55,887 bases of DNA from Rhizobacter sp. (GTDB lineage: Bacteria > Pseudomonadota > Gammaproteobacteria > Burkholderiales > Burkholderiaceae_C), in assembly GCA_025350965.1 (NCBI GenBank), contig JANXWV010000029.1, forward strand, positions 1-55,887, written 5' to 3'. The notes below the pieces were generated by a model. That model was not told where the DNA came from, did no database searches, and saw nothing but the letters and a program-made list of their open reading frames with translations. Positions 32,877-42,439 of the stretch are shown here, one piece after another (the first letter of the stretch is position 1; each line of letters begins with the position of its first letter). Made by a program: the position numbers and the translations under genes.

Positions 32877-34013
32877 TCACCGGCTCGCCTTGAAGGTCGT
32901 GAACACCCGCGTCTGCACCCGCCGCACTTCCTGCGGCAGCGCGTCCGGCGGCGTCATGCGCTTCTTGTCGGCGTCGCTCAGGAAGATGGTCTTGTTGTCG
33001 GCCACGTCCTTCTTGACGAACTTCAGCGACGCCGCGTTCGGGTTCGCATAGAACACCTTGTTCGTGAGGCTGGCCGCCACGTCGGGCCGCAGGATGTAGT
33101 TGATGAACAGGTGCGCGTTGCCCGGGTGCGGCGCGTCCTTCGGTATCGCCATGCTGTCGAAGAACAGCGTTGCTCCGCCTTGCGGCACCAGTGCTTCGAT
33201 GGCCGGTGGCGCCTTGGGCGCGGCCTCCAGCGCGCGCGCGCGGGCGATGTTGATGTCGCCCGAGAAGCCCATCACCGCGCACAGCTGGCCGCTGGCCAGG
33301 TCGTTGATGTAGCCGCTCGACGAGAAGCGCGTGACGTACGGGCGCACCGCCTTCAACACCTTGGCCGCCGCGTCGTAGTCGGCCGCACTCTTGCTGTACG
33401 GCGGCTTGCCGGCATAGAGCATGGCCACCGGCAACACCTCGGAGGCCGAGTCAAGGAAGTTGATGCCGCAACCTTTCAGCTTGGCCGCGTAGGCCGGGTC
33501 GAACAGCAAGCTCCAGGCGTTGGCAGGCAGGGCCAAGGGGTTGGGCGGTGCGGCCAGCGCGGCGCGCACCTTGGCGGTGTTGATGCCCACCGTGACGTAG
33601 CCCCACAGCCAGTCGACGAGGAACTGGTTGCCCGGGTCGACCGTGGCCATCTGTTCGAGCAGGCCCTTGTCGAGGTTGCCCCAGTGGGTGAGCTTGCTGC
33701 GGTCGAGCTTTTGCAGCAGGCCGCCTTCGATCTGCGTCTTCGCGAAGTGCGCGCCGGGCACGACGATGTCGTAGCCGGTCTTGCCCGCCACGAGCTTGGC
33801 GTGCAGCACCTCGTTGGTGTCGTAGTTGTCGTAGTTGACCTTGATGCCGGTCTCTTTCTCGAAGTTCTTGATCGTGTCGTCGGCGATGTAGTCGGACCAG
33901 TTGTAGATGTTCAGCAACTTGGGTTCGTCGGCGGCCGAGGCGGGCATCGTGGCGAGTGCTGAAACCGCGGCAAGGCACAGCGCGGCGAGGGGTCGGGTGA
34001 GCGGCAGGGTCAT
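32877..34013 (-). CDS. Spermidine/putrescine-type ABC transporter substrate-binding protein
   Basis: A 378-residue periplasmic protein of the PotD/PotF/SpuD family. The signal MTLPLTRPLAALCLAAVSAL...PASA precedes KLLNIYNWSDYI, the family hallmark; ETGIKVNYDNYDTNEVLHAK and GYDIVVPG follow. The aromatic and acidic residues expected to bind polyamine amines are present (W and D of NWSDY, later D in FSGDI). No permease or ATPase genes are adjacent, so it is an orphan binding protein here and must use components encoded elsewhere. The start at 34013 is chosen for the signal peptide. Confidence 0.9.
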   Translation of the reverse strand: MTLPLTRPLAALCLAAVSALATMPASAADEPKLLNIYNWSDYIADDTIKNFEKETGIKVNYDNYDTNEVLHAKLVAGKTGYDIVVPGAHFAKTQIEGGLLQKLDRSKLTHWGNLDKGLLEQMATVDPGNQFLVDWLWGYVTVGINTAKVRAALAAPPNPLALPANAWSLLFDPAYAAKLKGCGINFLDSASEVLPVAMLYAGKPPYSKSAADYDAAAKVLKAVRPYVTRFSSSGYINDLASGQLCAVMGFSGDINIARARALEAAPKAPPAIEALVPQGGATLFFDSMAIPKDAPHPGNAHLFINYILRPDVAASLTNKVFYANPNAASLKFVKKDVADNKTIFLSDADKKRMTPPDALPQEVRRVQTRVFTTFKASR

Positions 34014-34126
34014 GGCTTGGGGCTCCGTCGCAGGGTGGGCGGGTGGTTGCTGAAGGGCAAAGATGCTAGCGACAAACATGCCGCGTGCCGGGTAAGATTT
34101 TCGCTCTTTCACTCAAGCGGACGACC

Positions 34127-34690
34127 ATGAACCTTGCCACCCACCTTGCCCTGGCGGCGCTGTGCACCGCATTCACTGCAGCGCCGGCCGGCGCCCAGAC
34201 CACCAAGCCCAAGCCGGGCCTGTGGGAATACACCATGAACCTGGGCGGCGCGGCGAGCGGCGAAATGGCCGCCGCGCAGGACAAGATGGCCGCCGAGCTG
34301 GCCAAGATGCCGCCCGAGCAGCGCAAGATGGTCGAGGCCATGATGGCCAAGCGCGGTGTGGGCAGCGCCGCCGGCGGCGCGACCACCATCAAGGCCTGCG
34401 TCACGCCGGAAAGCATCGAGCGCGAAGACTTCAGCAGCGGCCGGGCCGACTGCAAGCAGGTCGTGGCCTCGCGCACCGCCACCACGGTGGTGCTGAAGCT
34501 GACCTGCGATGGCCCGCCCCCGTCGACCGGCGAGATGACGATGACCTTCCAGAGCGCAACGGCCTATGCCATGAAGATGGTGAGCACCACCACGGCGAAC
34601 GGCAAGGCGGTGCAGACGACGATGGACGGCAGTGGCAAGTGGCTGGGTACCGACTGCGGGGCCGTCAAGCCCGCGAAGCGGCCGGGCTGA
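34127..34690 (+). CDS. DUF3617 family secreted protein
   Basis: A 187-residue periplasmic protein. The signal MNLATHLALAALCTAFTAAPAGA is followed by KPGLWEYTMNL, the DUF3617 signature start. The KACVTPESIE block and later paired cysteines (ADCKQVV, LTCDG, GTDCG) are typical. DUF3617 proteins are common in Burkholderiales and have no known function. The helical segment with repeated KM/EM residues (about 50-80) is longer than usual. The gene overlaps the PAP2 gene by 26 nt at their 3' ends. Confidence 0.85.
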   Translation: MNLATHLALAALCTAFTAAPAGAQTTKPKPGLWEYTMNLGGAASGEMAAAQDKMAAELAKMPPEQRKMVEAMMAKRGVGSAAGGATTIKACVTPESIEREDFSSGRADCKQVVASRTATTVVLKLTCDGPPPSTGEMTMTFQSATAYAMKMVSTTTANGKAVQTTMDGSGKWLGTDCGAVKPAKRPG

Positions 34691-35468
34691 CGCGCGGGGC
34701 CTGCTGCCAGCGCATGTGAACCCACGCCACGGCTGCGCCGAGCAAGGCGCCGGCCAGGACGTCTAGCAGCACGTGCTGGCGCGTGGCAAGCGTCGAGTAC
34801 AGGATGCCGGCGCACCACAGCACGTTCAGGCCATGCAGCAGCGCGCCGGTGCGCATCTCGCGAAGAATGCGCGCCAGCCACAACGCGGTGAACACCGCGA
34901 ACGCCACATGCAATGACGGGCAGGCATTGGCTGCCAGGTCCACGTCTTTCAGGAACTGCATGCCGTCCGGCACCGGCCCGGTGGGTGCGAACGGCGGTGC
35001 GGCCGTGGGCCAGCGCATGAACACACCGAAGCCAATCACGCTGATGGCGCCGGTTGCCGCGCCGTAGCCCGCCAGCTCGCGCCCCGAGGCCAGCAGCGCG
35101 GGGGCGATGGACACGTAGAACCACAGCGAGAAGTACAGCGGCAGGAACGCCGGCTCGAAGCCCACGAGCCGGTCGAGTGCCATCACGGGCATCAGTACCG
35201 GCGGGCTGAAGGGGTGGCGCAGCACCCAGAAGTAGGCGATGAAGAAGGCGCCGATGCCCAGCATCGTGGCGAGCATCTTCGCCAGCGTGCGGGTGCGCAG
35301 GCGGTGCATGAACTCGCGGCGCCATGCGGCGTGTTCGGGTGTGATGGGCTGTCCTCGGGTGAGCTCGGGTGAACTGGTGGAAGGGCCGGGTGCCGGCCGC
35401 TCGGCATGCGCGTGCGCCGCAGTATCGCTCTGCGCCACCTGGCGATGCCGCGCTACCCTCGGCACCAT
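34665..35468 (-). CDS. PAP2 superfamily integral membrane phosphatase-like protein
   Basis: A membrane protein of up to 267 aa with about six helices (LGIGAFFIAYFWVL, PLYFSLWFYVSIAPALL, VAFAVFTALWLARI and others). The phosphatase core shows CPSLHVAFAVF (SxxH) and LATRQHVLLDVLAGALLG (RxxxxxH-D-like); the first KxxxxxxRP motif is not obvious. Such proteins dephosphorylate lipid phosphates or transfer phosphoinositol groups. The ATG at 35468 overlaps the start of the divergent frameshifted gene; a GTG at 35438 or an ATG at 35309 are alternatives, so the N-terminus is uncertain. Confidence 0.78.
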   Translation of the reverse strand: MVPRVARHRQVAQSDTAAHAHAERPAPGPSTSSPELTRGQPITPEHAAWRREFMHRLRTRTLAKMLATMLGIGAFFIAYFWVLRHPFSPPVLMPVMALDRLVGFEPAFLPLYFSLWFYVSIAPALLASGRELAGYGAATGAISVIGFGVFMRWPTAAPPFAPTGPVPDGMQFLKDVDLAANACPSLHVAFAVFTALWLARILREMRTGALLHGLNVLWCAGILYSTLATRQHVLLDVLAGALLGAAVAWVHMRWQQAPRVSPAASRA

Positions 35469-35914
35469 GGCTTCTTTTGCCCCCGCGCCGCACCTGCTGC
35501 CGCTGCCGCTGCTGTCGATCTCGCACCGGCGCCGGCTGCACGACGTGTACCGCTCGCCACACCAGCGTCGAAGCCTGTCTGCAGCCGGTGGTGCACGAGG
35601 TGAAGGTGCGGCGCTCCGACCTGCTCACCGACCTGCGCAACCCGGCCAAGCGCGCTGCCTACCTGCAGCTCGGCAGCGAGTGCTGGTACGTGCTGCGCGC
35701 CGGCATCGCCCGCGCCGACGAGGTGCCGCCCGAGTGCGGCGTGCTGTTCGCCACCGACACCGCGCTCGATGTGGCGCGCCCCGCCCCCCGCCGCGCGATG
35801 CACCTGCCCTTCGACCTGTGGATGGCGCTGGCCCGCGCCACACCGCTGCCTGGCTGGCGCCTCGAAGACAACCAGGGCCTGCTGGGCGACACTGATCAAA
35901 CCGAAAAGCCCTGA
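35467..35914 (+). pseudogene. Frameshifted PD-(D/E)XK nuclease-like (MmcB-like) gene
   Basis: Two coding segments in different frames look like one gene. The first runs from the ATG at 35467 (MASFAPAPHLLPLPLLSISH...LHDVYRS). The second, in another frame, continues VEACLQPVVHEVKVRRSDLL and then YLQLGSECWYVLRAGIARADEVPP to a stop at 35914. Both have strong GC3 coding character, and the switch lies about 35550-35575. The EVKxxRSDxxxDxRN...YxxxxxxCWYV pattern fits a restriction-endonuclease-like domain related to MmcB. It is either a real inactivating indel or a sequencing error. The gene is followed 10 nt later by the EamA gene. Confidence 0.65.
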
Positions 35915-35924
35915 CTTGGCGCCG

Positions 35925-36884
35925 ATGCACCCCGACCCGCTGCTCCCCAGACATTCCCCCCACGAAGCGCGGAACGCGTTGTGGTCTGCGCTCGTGATGG
36001 TTCTGGTGTGGGGCGGCAACTTCAGCGTGCAGAAGCAGCTGTTCCCGGTGCTCACTCCGGGCGGCTTTCTGTTTGCGCGCTACCTGATCATGCCGGTCGC
36101 GGCAGCGGCGCTGCTGCTGTGGCGCTACGGTTGGGCGTGGCCGCGCGTGTCGCGCGCCGATGGCTGGGCGCTGCTGCGGCTGGGCCTGGCCGGGCATTTG
36201 CTGCATGTGGGCCTGGTGACCTTCGGCATCCACTGGTCCACCGCATTCTCGAGTTCGCTGATCCTCGCCTGCGGGCCGGTGTTCACGCTGCTGATCCTGC
36301 GCTTCTACGGCCTGGAACAGCTCACGCGCGGGCAGGTGACGGGCGTGGCCGTGGCCTGCGCGGGGGTGCTGATCTTCCTGTCCGACAAGCTCTTCGGCGG
36401 GCACTGGCAGGCCAGTGGCGGTGACGCGGTGCTGGTGGTGGCCGCGGCGTTCTTTTCGTACTACACCGTGGCCTCGAAGCCGCTGATCGAGCGCCACGGC
36501 GGCGTGGTGGTGATGACCTACGCCACGCTGCTGGCCAGCGCCCCGGTGGTGTTGCTGAGCGCGCCCGCCGGGCTGCAGGTGGCGTGGTCGAACCAGGGGC
36601 CGCTGATCTGGCTCGGCCTGGCGTACTCGGTGCTGCTGTCGGCCTTTCTCGGCTGGCTGGTCTGGGGCTGGGTCAACGCGGTGCGTGGCGTGGCCCGCAG
36701 CGCGCCGCTCATGTACCTGATGCCGCCGGTGGCCGGCCTGGTGGCGTGGCTCGTCACCGGCGAGCGCTACTCCGGTATCAAGCTCGCCGGCGCCGCGTTC
36801 ACGCTGGCCGGTGTGGCGCTGGCGCAGTTCTCGGCGTCGCGCCCGGCGCTTGCGGTACGCGAGGCGCCGGCGCCGGTGGATTGA
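35925..36884 (+). CDS. EamA/DMT-family transporter
   Basis: A 319-residue inner-membrane transporter with ten predicted helices in two EamA repeats. The first begins ALWSALVMVLVWGGNFSVQK, a typical start, with LFARYLIMPVAAAALLL next. The second begins DAVLVVAAAFFSYYTVASK and ends GIKLAGAAFTLAGVALAQF. Such proteins export amino acids, nucleosides or other small metabolites by antiport, and the substrate cannot be told. It lies 10 nt after the frameshifted nuclease-like gene and 43 nt before the thioredoxin-fold gene. Confidence 0.9.
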   Translation: MHPDPLLPRHSPHEARNALWSALVMVLVWGGNFSVQKQLFPVLTPGGFLFARYLIMPVAAAALLLWRYGWAWPRVSRADGWALLRLGLAGHLLHVGLVTFGIHWSTAFSSSLILACGPVFTLLILRFYGLEQLTRGQVTGVAVACAGVLIFLSDKLFGGHWQASGGDAVLVVAAAFFSYYTVASKPLIERHGGVVVMTYATLLASAPVVLLSAPAGLQVAWSNQGPLIWLGLAYSVLLSAFLGWLVWGWVNAVRGVARSAPLMYLMPPVAGLVAWLVTGERYSGIKLAGAAFTLAGVALAQFSASRPALAVREAPAPVD

Positions 36885-36927
36885 TCGCGCCATACTGGCG
36901 CCTCATCGTTCGACCGAGGACTGCAGC

Positions 36928-38511
36928 ATGACGCGCCACCACCCCCGCTTCGCACCCGTTCCAGGCAGTCGCTTCGGCCGCGTCGTCGGCTGCATCGCCG
37001 GCCTTGCGCTGGCCACCGGCACGGCGTGCGCGGGCGAAGGCATCGCGTGGAAGAACGCGAGCAGCAACGCCGACGTGGACGCCGCGTTCGCGCAGGCCAA
37101 GGCAGAGTCCAAACCCGTGTTCCTGTACTGGGGCGCCAAGTGGTGCCCGCCGTGCAACCAGGTGAAGGCCACGCTCTTCAACCGCGCCGACTTCATCGAG
37201 CGCTCGAAGGGCTTCGTGCCGGTCTACGTGGACGGCGACAGCCCCGGTGCGCAGAAGCTCGGCGCGCGCTTCCACGTGAGCGGCTACCCGACCATGCTGC
37301 TGTTCAGCGCCCAGGGCACCGAGTTGACGCGCCTGCCGGGCGAGGTCGACCCGGCGGCCTACACCGAGGTGCTGACGCTGGGCATGAACGCGAAGCGCCC
37401 GGTGAAAGAGCTGGTCGAGCAGGTGCGCGCCGGCGGCCGGGGGTTGACGCCGGCTGACTGGCGGCTGCTCGCGTTCTACCCGTGGGACGCCAGCGAAACG
37501 CCGCTCGTGCCGAAGGGCGGCCTGCCGGCACTGCTGGCGCAACTGGCCGCCGCAGCCCCGCCCGAGCCGGCCGCTGTGGCCCTGCGCCTGCGCCTGAAGG
37601 CCCTGGCTGCGGCCGGCGACAAGGCGCCCACGAAGCCCGACGCCACCGCCGCGCCCACCGTGCTGGCGCTGCTGGCCGACGCGGCTGCAGCGAGCGCGCT
37701 CTTCGACGTGCTGGCCGGCAGCCCGGGCGACATCGTCCACGCCGTCAGCGCCAAGGGAACGCCACTGCGCCAGCGCTTGCTGCAGGCCTTCGATGCGGCG
37801 CTCGTGCGCTTCGAGGCCGACACCTCGCTGTCGCGCGCCGACCGGCTCGGCGCACTCGGCGCGCGCATCGACCTTGCCGTGCTCGACGCGCCGAAGAAGG
37901 CTGCACCGAAGCTGCCGCCGGCGCTGCTCGCCGACCTGCGCGCGCAGGTCGCCCGCATCGACGTTGAGACGACCGACGGCTATGAACGGCAGGCGGTGAT
38001 CCCGTCGGCGGCCTACCTGCTCGCAGCGAGCGGGCTGCTGGCCGAGTCGGATGCGCTGCTCAAGGCCAGCCTCGCCAAGAGCCACTCGCCCTACTACCTG
38101 ATGAGCGAGCTTGCCGGCAATGCGAAGAAGCGTGGCGACAAGGCCGAGGCCTTGCGCTGGTCGGAACAGGCCTTCGCCACCAGCGAAGGTCCGGCCACAC
38201 GCCTGCAATGGGGCGCTGCGCACGTGAAGGCGCTGGTCGAGATGGCGCCTGGCGACGAGGTGCGCATCGAGCGCACGGCGGGCCAGCTCTTCACCGAAGC
38301 GGCCAAGGCACCGGATGCCTTCTACGAGCGCAGCGGCCGCTCGATGCAGCGCGTGGGCAACCAGTTGCAGGCGTGGAACAAGGGTGGCGCTCACCAGGCC
38401 ACGTTGGCCCGCCTGCAGGCGCAGCTCGATGCCGTGTGCGCCGCGCTCGACACCACCGAGCCGAACCGCGCGCGCTGCGACGCGCTGTTGAAGACGCCGG
38501 CGAAGCTCTGA
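36928..38511 (+). CDS. Thioredoxin-fold secreted protein with helical extension
   Basis: A 527-residue periplasmic protein. After the signal (FGRVVGCIAGLALATGTACA) a thioredoxin-fold domain spans about 30-150: KPVFLYWGAKWCPPCNQVKATLF holds the CPPC redox motif, and HVSGYPTMLLF holds the cis-proline. The remaining 370 residues are Ala/Leu-rich helices, possibly TPR-like (YYLMSELAGNAKKRGDKAEALRWSEQAF), ending with two cysteines. This resembles DsbD-gamma/thioredoxin_7 proteins used in periplasmic thiol exchange. It precedes the yej operon by 42 nt on the same strand and may be co-transcribed. Confidence 0.82.
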   Translation: MTRHHPRFAPVPGSRFGRVVGCIAGLALATGTACAGEGIAWKNASSNADVDAAFAQAKAESKPVFLYWGAKWCPPCNQVKATLFNRADFIERSKGFVPVYVDGDSPGAQKLGARFHVSGYPTMLLFSAQGTELTRLPGEVDPAAYTEVLTLGMNAKRPVKELVEQVRAGGRGLTPADWRLLAFYPWDASETPLVPKGGLPALLAQLAAAAPPEPAAVALRLRLKALAAAGDKAPTKPDATAAPTVLALLADAAAASALFDVLAGSPGDIVHAVSAKGTPLRQRLLQAFDAALVRFEADTSLSRADRLGALGARIDLAVLDAPKKAAPKLPPALLADLRAQVARIDVETTDGYERQAVIPSAAYLLAASGLLAESDALLKASLAKSHSPYYLMSELAGNAKKRGDKAEALRWSEQAFATSEGPATRLQWGAAHVKALVEMAPGDEVRIERTAGQLFTEAAKAPDAFYERSGRSMQRVGNQLQAWNKGGAHQATLARLQAQLDAVCAALDTTEPNRARCDALLKTPAKL

Positions 38512-38553
38512 GGAAGCGCGGGCCACGGCAGCGCTGCTGCCTCGTGCCTTAGC

Positions 38554-40551
38554 ATGCGCGCCATGCACACGAGCACCGACCGCCGCCGCGCGCACCTGCG
38601 TGGCGGGCTGGCCGCGCTGGTGCTGACGTGGGCCACGAGCCTTGCGTCCAGCGCCACCACGACCGCCCCTTCTCCTTCGCTTGCCCCGGCCCTTGCCGTT
38701 GTCTCTGCACCTGCGCCGGCAGCAGGCCGCGCCGACGCCGCACTGCCGTCGGCAGGCGCAGTCTGGACGCACGCCTACGCCGCGTTCGGCCCGCCCAAGT
38801 ACGGGCCCGCGTTCACCCACTTCGCGTATGCGAACCCCGACGCGCCGAAGCGCGGCACGCTCTACCTGAAGAACCCCGACCGCCGCACCAGCTTCGACAA
38901 GTTCAACTACTTCACGGTCAAGGGAAACGCGCCGGCGGGGATCAACATCTTCATGCTGGAGACGCTCGCGCTGCTCAGCGCCGACGAGCCGCAGACCATG
39001 TACGGCCTGCTGGCCGAGGCCATGCTCGTGGCACCCGACAAGAGCAGCATCACCTTCCGTCTGAACCCGAAGGCGCGCTTCTATGACGGCAGCCCGGTAC
39101 TCGCCGCCGATGTGAAGCACAGCTTCGACACCTTGACCAGCGCGCAGGTCGCGCCTTCGTTCCCGACCGCACTGACCGGCGTGGAACGCGCCGTTGTGGT
39201 CGACGAGCGCACCATCCGCTTCGACCTGAAAGACCGTAGCACCGACACGCTCTTCACGCTGGGCACCGAGCTTTACATCTTCTCGCGCAAGTGGGGCCTG
39301 GGCGCCGACGGCAAGCCCAAGCGCTTCGACGAGGTCGTGACCGAGCTGCCCATCACCAGTGGCCCGTACACCATCGGCGCCGTCGACATGCCCCGGCGCA
39401 TCGAGTTCGTGCGCAACCCCGACTACTGGGCGCGCGACCTGCCGCTGCGCCGCGGCTTCTTCAATTTCGACAAGGTCGTCTACCGTTTCTACAAGGACGA
39501 CGTGGTGGCCACCGAGGCCTTCAAGGCCGGCGAGTTCGACCTCATTCGCGTTCTCGGTGCGCGCACCTGGGCGCGCCAGCACAAGGGCCCGAAGTGGGAC
39601 GATGGCCGCATCCGCAAGGAGCTGTTCCAGACCAGTTTCGGCCAGATGCTGCAGGCCTACGACCTGAACCTGCGCCGCCCGGTGTTCCAGGACATTCGCG
39701 TGCGCGAAGCGTTGGGCCTGACCTACGACTTCGACACCCTCAACAACCGCTTCCGGATGTTCAAGCGTGCGAGCAGCGCCTTCAACAACTCGGAGTTTGC
39801 CGCCACCGGGCCGCCGTCGGCGGACGAGCTGAAGTTGCTGGAGCCGTTGCGCGCGCAACTCCCGGCCGAGGTGTTCGGCCCGGCCTATGTGGCGCCCGAC
39901 ACCGGTGGTGAAGCCGGCCGCCTGCGCGCCAACCTGCTCAAGGCCCGCTCGCTGCTGGAGCAGGCCGGCTGGAAGCTGGCCCCCGACGGCAAGCTGCGCA
40001 ATGCCAAGGGCGACGCGTTCGAGTTCGAATACCTGGAGCCGGGCGCCAGCGCGCGCGTGAGCGACTGGGAAGCCAACCTCCGAAAGCTGGGCATCACGAT
40101 GAAGCCGCGCGCCGTCGACTTCGCGCTCTACCGCACCCGGCTGGAGAACTACGACTTCGACACCATCGTCATCGTCGAAGGCCGCTTCACCTTGCCCAAA
40201 CCGAACGACCTGGCGCAGCTGTACGGCAGCAAGTCGGCCGACGAGAAAGGCAACAACAACTTCCGCGGCGTGAAGAGCGCGGCGGTCGACAAGCTGATCG
40301 ATGTGATGAGCCGTGCCACCACGCTGGACGAGCTGCGAACGGGCGCCCGCGCACTCGACCGGGTGATCATGTGGAACCACTGGCAGGTGCCCGAGCTGTA
40401 CTCGGCTTCGGAGGCGGCGAGCTACTGGAACAAGTTCGGCATGCCTGACGTGCGGCCGCTGTACTTCTCGATCGACAGCCCGCTCGACGCCATCCCCCAA
40501 GGCCCGTGGCCGTTGATCACCTGGTGGCTTCGCGATGCGCCGGCGCGTTGA
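38554..40551 (+). CDS. Extracellular solute-binding protein, family 5 (YejA-like), copy 1
   Basis: A 665-residue periplasmic peptide-binding protein. The N-terminus is a long signal and Ala/Pro-rich stretch to about 70, then WTHAYAAFGPPKYGPAFTHF and ANPDAPKRGTLYL, the YejA/MppA-type start. Later blocks are SSITFRLNPKARFYDG, ITSGPYTIG and RNPDYWARDLP. Such proteins deliver oligopeptides or microcin C-like compounds to YejBEF. It overlaps the second binding-protein gene by 17 nt. An ATG 9 nt downstream (MHTSTD) is an alternative start. The two copies suggest broader or split substrate range. Confidence 0.9.
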   Translation: MRAMHTSTDRRRAHLRGGLAALVLTWATSLASSATTTAPSPSLAPALAVVSAPAPAAGRADAALPSAGAVWTHAYAAFGPPKYGPAFTHFAYANPDAPKRGTLYLKNPDRRTSFDKFNYFTVKGNAPAGINIFMLETLALLSADEPQTMYGLLAEAMLVAPDKSSITFRLNPKARFYDGSPVLAADVKHSFDTLTSAQVAPSFPTALTGVERAVVVDERTIRFDLKDRSTDTLFTLGTELYIFSRKWGLGADGKPKRFDEVVTELPITSGPYTIGAVDMPRRIEFVRNPDYWARDLPLRRGFFNFDKVVYRFYKDDVVATEAFKAGEFDLIRVLGARTWARQHKGPKWDDGRIRKELFQTSFGQMLQAYDLNLRRPVFQDIRVREALGLTYDFDTLNNRFRMFKRASSAFNNSEFAATGPPSADELKLLEPLRAQLPAEVFGPAYVAPDTGGEAGRLRANLLKARSLLEQAGWKLAPDGKLRNAKGDAFEFEYLEPGASARVSDWEANLRKLGITMKPRAVDFALYRTRLENYDFDTIVIVEGRFTLPKPNDLAQLYGSKSADEKGNNNFRGVKSAAVDKLIDVMSRATTLDELRTGARALDRVIMWNHWQVPELYSASEAASYWNKFGMPDVRPLYFSIDSPLDAIPQGPWPLITWWLRDAPAR

Positions 40552-42436
40552 CGTGAAGCTCGCCCCCGCGTGGTTGACGGTGGTGGCGGCCTGCGCCTTC
40601 GCGGCGCCGCCGCCCGCGTCGCCTGCGCCAGCCGCGCCGTTGAACTGGTCGCACAGTTTCGCCGCGTACGGGAATGCGAAGTACGCCCCCGGCTTCGACC
40701 ACTTCGACTACGTCAACCCGGCCGCGCCGAAGGGCGGCACGCTGTACCTGCGCAACCCCGACCGGCGCACCAGCTTCGACAAGTTCAACACCTTCACGCT
40801 GCTCGGCAACGCGCCGGCCGGCATGGGCATGTTCATGACCGAGGCGCTGATGTTGCTCAGCGCCGACGAGCCCCGCACGATGTACGGCTTGCTGGCCGAG
40901 AGCCTCGCCGTGGCGCCCGACCTGTCCAGCGCGACCTTCCGCCTGAACCCGCTGGCACGCTTCAGCAACGGCGATGCGCTGACCGCCGCCGACGTGAAGT
41001 ACAGCTTCGATGCGCAGACCGGCCCCTACGCGCACCCTTACTACAGCGGCCCGCTCGCCACTGTGGCGTCAGCCACCGTGCTCGACGCGCGCACCATCCG
41101 CTTCGACTTCAAGGAGCGCAGCGCCGACGCCGTCTTCAAGGTCGGCCTGATGTTCATCTTCTCGCACACCTGGGGCCTGAAACCCGACGGTACGCACACG
41201 CGCTTCGACGAGATTCGAGATGAGCAGCCGCTGACCACCGGCCCCTACACCATCGCGCTGGCCGACTCGGGCCGGCGCATCGAGTTCAAGCGGAACCCCA
41301 ACTACTGGGCGCGCGACCTGCCCGAGCGGCGCGGCATGTTCAACTTCGAGCGCATCGTCTACCGCTACTACCAGGACGAAGACGTGGCCACCGAGGCGCT
41401 GAAGGCCGGCGAGTTCGATGTGACAAGGGTCTACGGCGCGCGCGTCTGGGTGCGCCAGATGACGGGGCCGAAGTGGGCCAGCGGCGAGATCGTCAAGAGG
41501 CGGCTGACCTTCGGCACCGGCCAGGGTTTGCAGTCGTACAACTTCAACATGCGCCGCCCGCTGTTCCAGGACATTCGGGTGCGCGAGGCACTGGCGCTGG
41601 CCTACGACTTCGAGCAGACCAACCGCTACGGGCTGTTCAAGCGTGCGAACAGTGCGTTCAACAATTCCGAGTACGCCGCCGTGGGCCTGCCCTCCGCCGG
41701 CGAGCTGCGCTTGCTGGAGCCGTTCAGAAGCTCGCTGCCACCGGCCGTGTTCGGCCCCGCGTTCGTGGCACCGCGCAACCCCGACGCGGCCGCGCTGCGC
41801 AGCCACCTGCTGAAGGCGCGCAGCCTGCTGCAAGCTGCAGGTTGGCAACTTGGGGCAGACGGCCAGCTGCGCAATGCCAAAGGCGAGGCCTTCGAGTTCG
41901 AATACCTTGCCCCTGGCGACAGCGTGAACGATGCGCGCCTGAAAGCCTGGGCGCAAAACCTGGCGAAGATCGGTATCCGGTTCACGGTGCGCAACGTCGA
42001 CTACGCGCTCTACGACACACGCCTGCAGGGCTTCAACTTCGACGTGGTCACCATCGCCGAAGGCAGCTTCACGCAACCGTCGAGCGCCGAGTTCACGACC
42101 CTCTATGGCAGCAAGGCCGCGATGGAGCCAGGCAGCAACAACATACGCGGCGTGCAGAGCGCTGCGGCCGACCACGCGCTGGCCGCGATGACCGCCGCCA
42201 CCACCTTTGAAGCCTTCGTCGATGCCTGTCGCGCGCTCGACCGCATCGTGATGTGGAGCCACTGGCAGGTGCCTGAGCTGTACCAGGACAACGAGCCCAT
42301 CACCTACTGGAACAAGTTCGAGATGCCGGCCGTGATGCCGCGGTTCTTCACCACCGACCTGGCACCCGACGTCGACCCGCAACTGCCCTGGCCCATCACC
42401 ACGTGGTGGATGAAGCAAACTGCCCCGAGGCCCTGA
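40535..42436 (+). CDS. Extracellular solute-binding protein, family 5 (YejA-like), copy 2
   Basis: A 633-residue paralogue of the preceding protein, colinear along the whole length: GTLYLRNPDRRTSFDKFN, LLSADEPRTMYGLLAE, FNNSEYAAVGLPSAGELRLLEP and WSHWQVPELY all have counterparts in copy 1. The signal peptide is short (MRRRVDVKLAPAWLTVVAACAFA). Its stop lies 3 nt before yejB, so it is the copy most tightly coupled to the permease genes. Divergence in the middle lobe (PYAHPYYSGPLA against PSFPTALTGVE) suggests a different ligand. Tandem duplication is the likely origin. Confidence 0.9.
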   Translation: MRRRVDVKLAPAWLTVVAACAFAAPPPASPAPAAPLNWSHSFAAYGNAKYAPGFDHFDYVNPAAPKGGTLYLRNPDRRTSFDKFNTFTLLGNAPAGMGMFMTEALMLLSADEPRTMYGLLAESLAVAPDLSSATFRLNPLARFSNGDALTAADVKYSFDAQTGPYAHPYYSGPLATVASATVLDARTIRFDFKERSADAVFKVGLMFIFSHTWGLKPDGTHTRFDEIRDEQPLTTGPYTIALADSGRRIEFKRNPNYWARDLPERRGMFNFERIVYRYYQDEDVATEALKAGEFDVTRVYGARVWVRQMTGPKWASGEIVKRRLTFGTGQGLQSYNFNMRRPLFQDIRVREALALAYDFEQTNRYGLFKRANSAFNNSEYAAVGLPSAGELRLLEPFRSSLPPAVFGPAFVAPRNPDAAALRSHLLKARSLLQAAGWQLGADGQLRNAKGEAFEFEYLAPGDSVNDARLKAWAQNLAKIGIRFTVRNVDYALYDTRLQGFNFDVVTIAEGSFTQPSSAEFTTLYGSKAAMEPGSNNIRGVQSAAADHALAAMTAATTFEAFVDACRALDRIVMWSHWQVPELYQDNEPITYWNKFEMPAVMPRFFTTDLAPDVDPQLPWPITTWWMKQTAPRP

Positions 42437-42439
42437 CCC

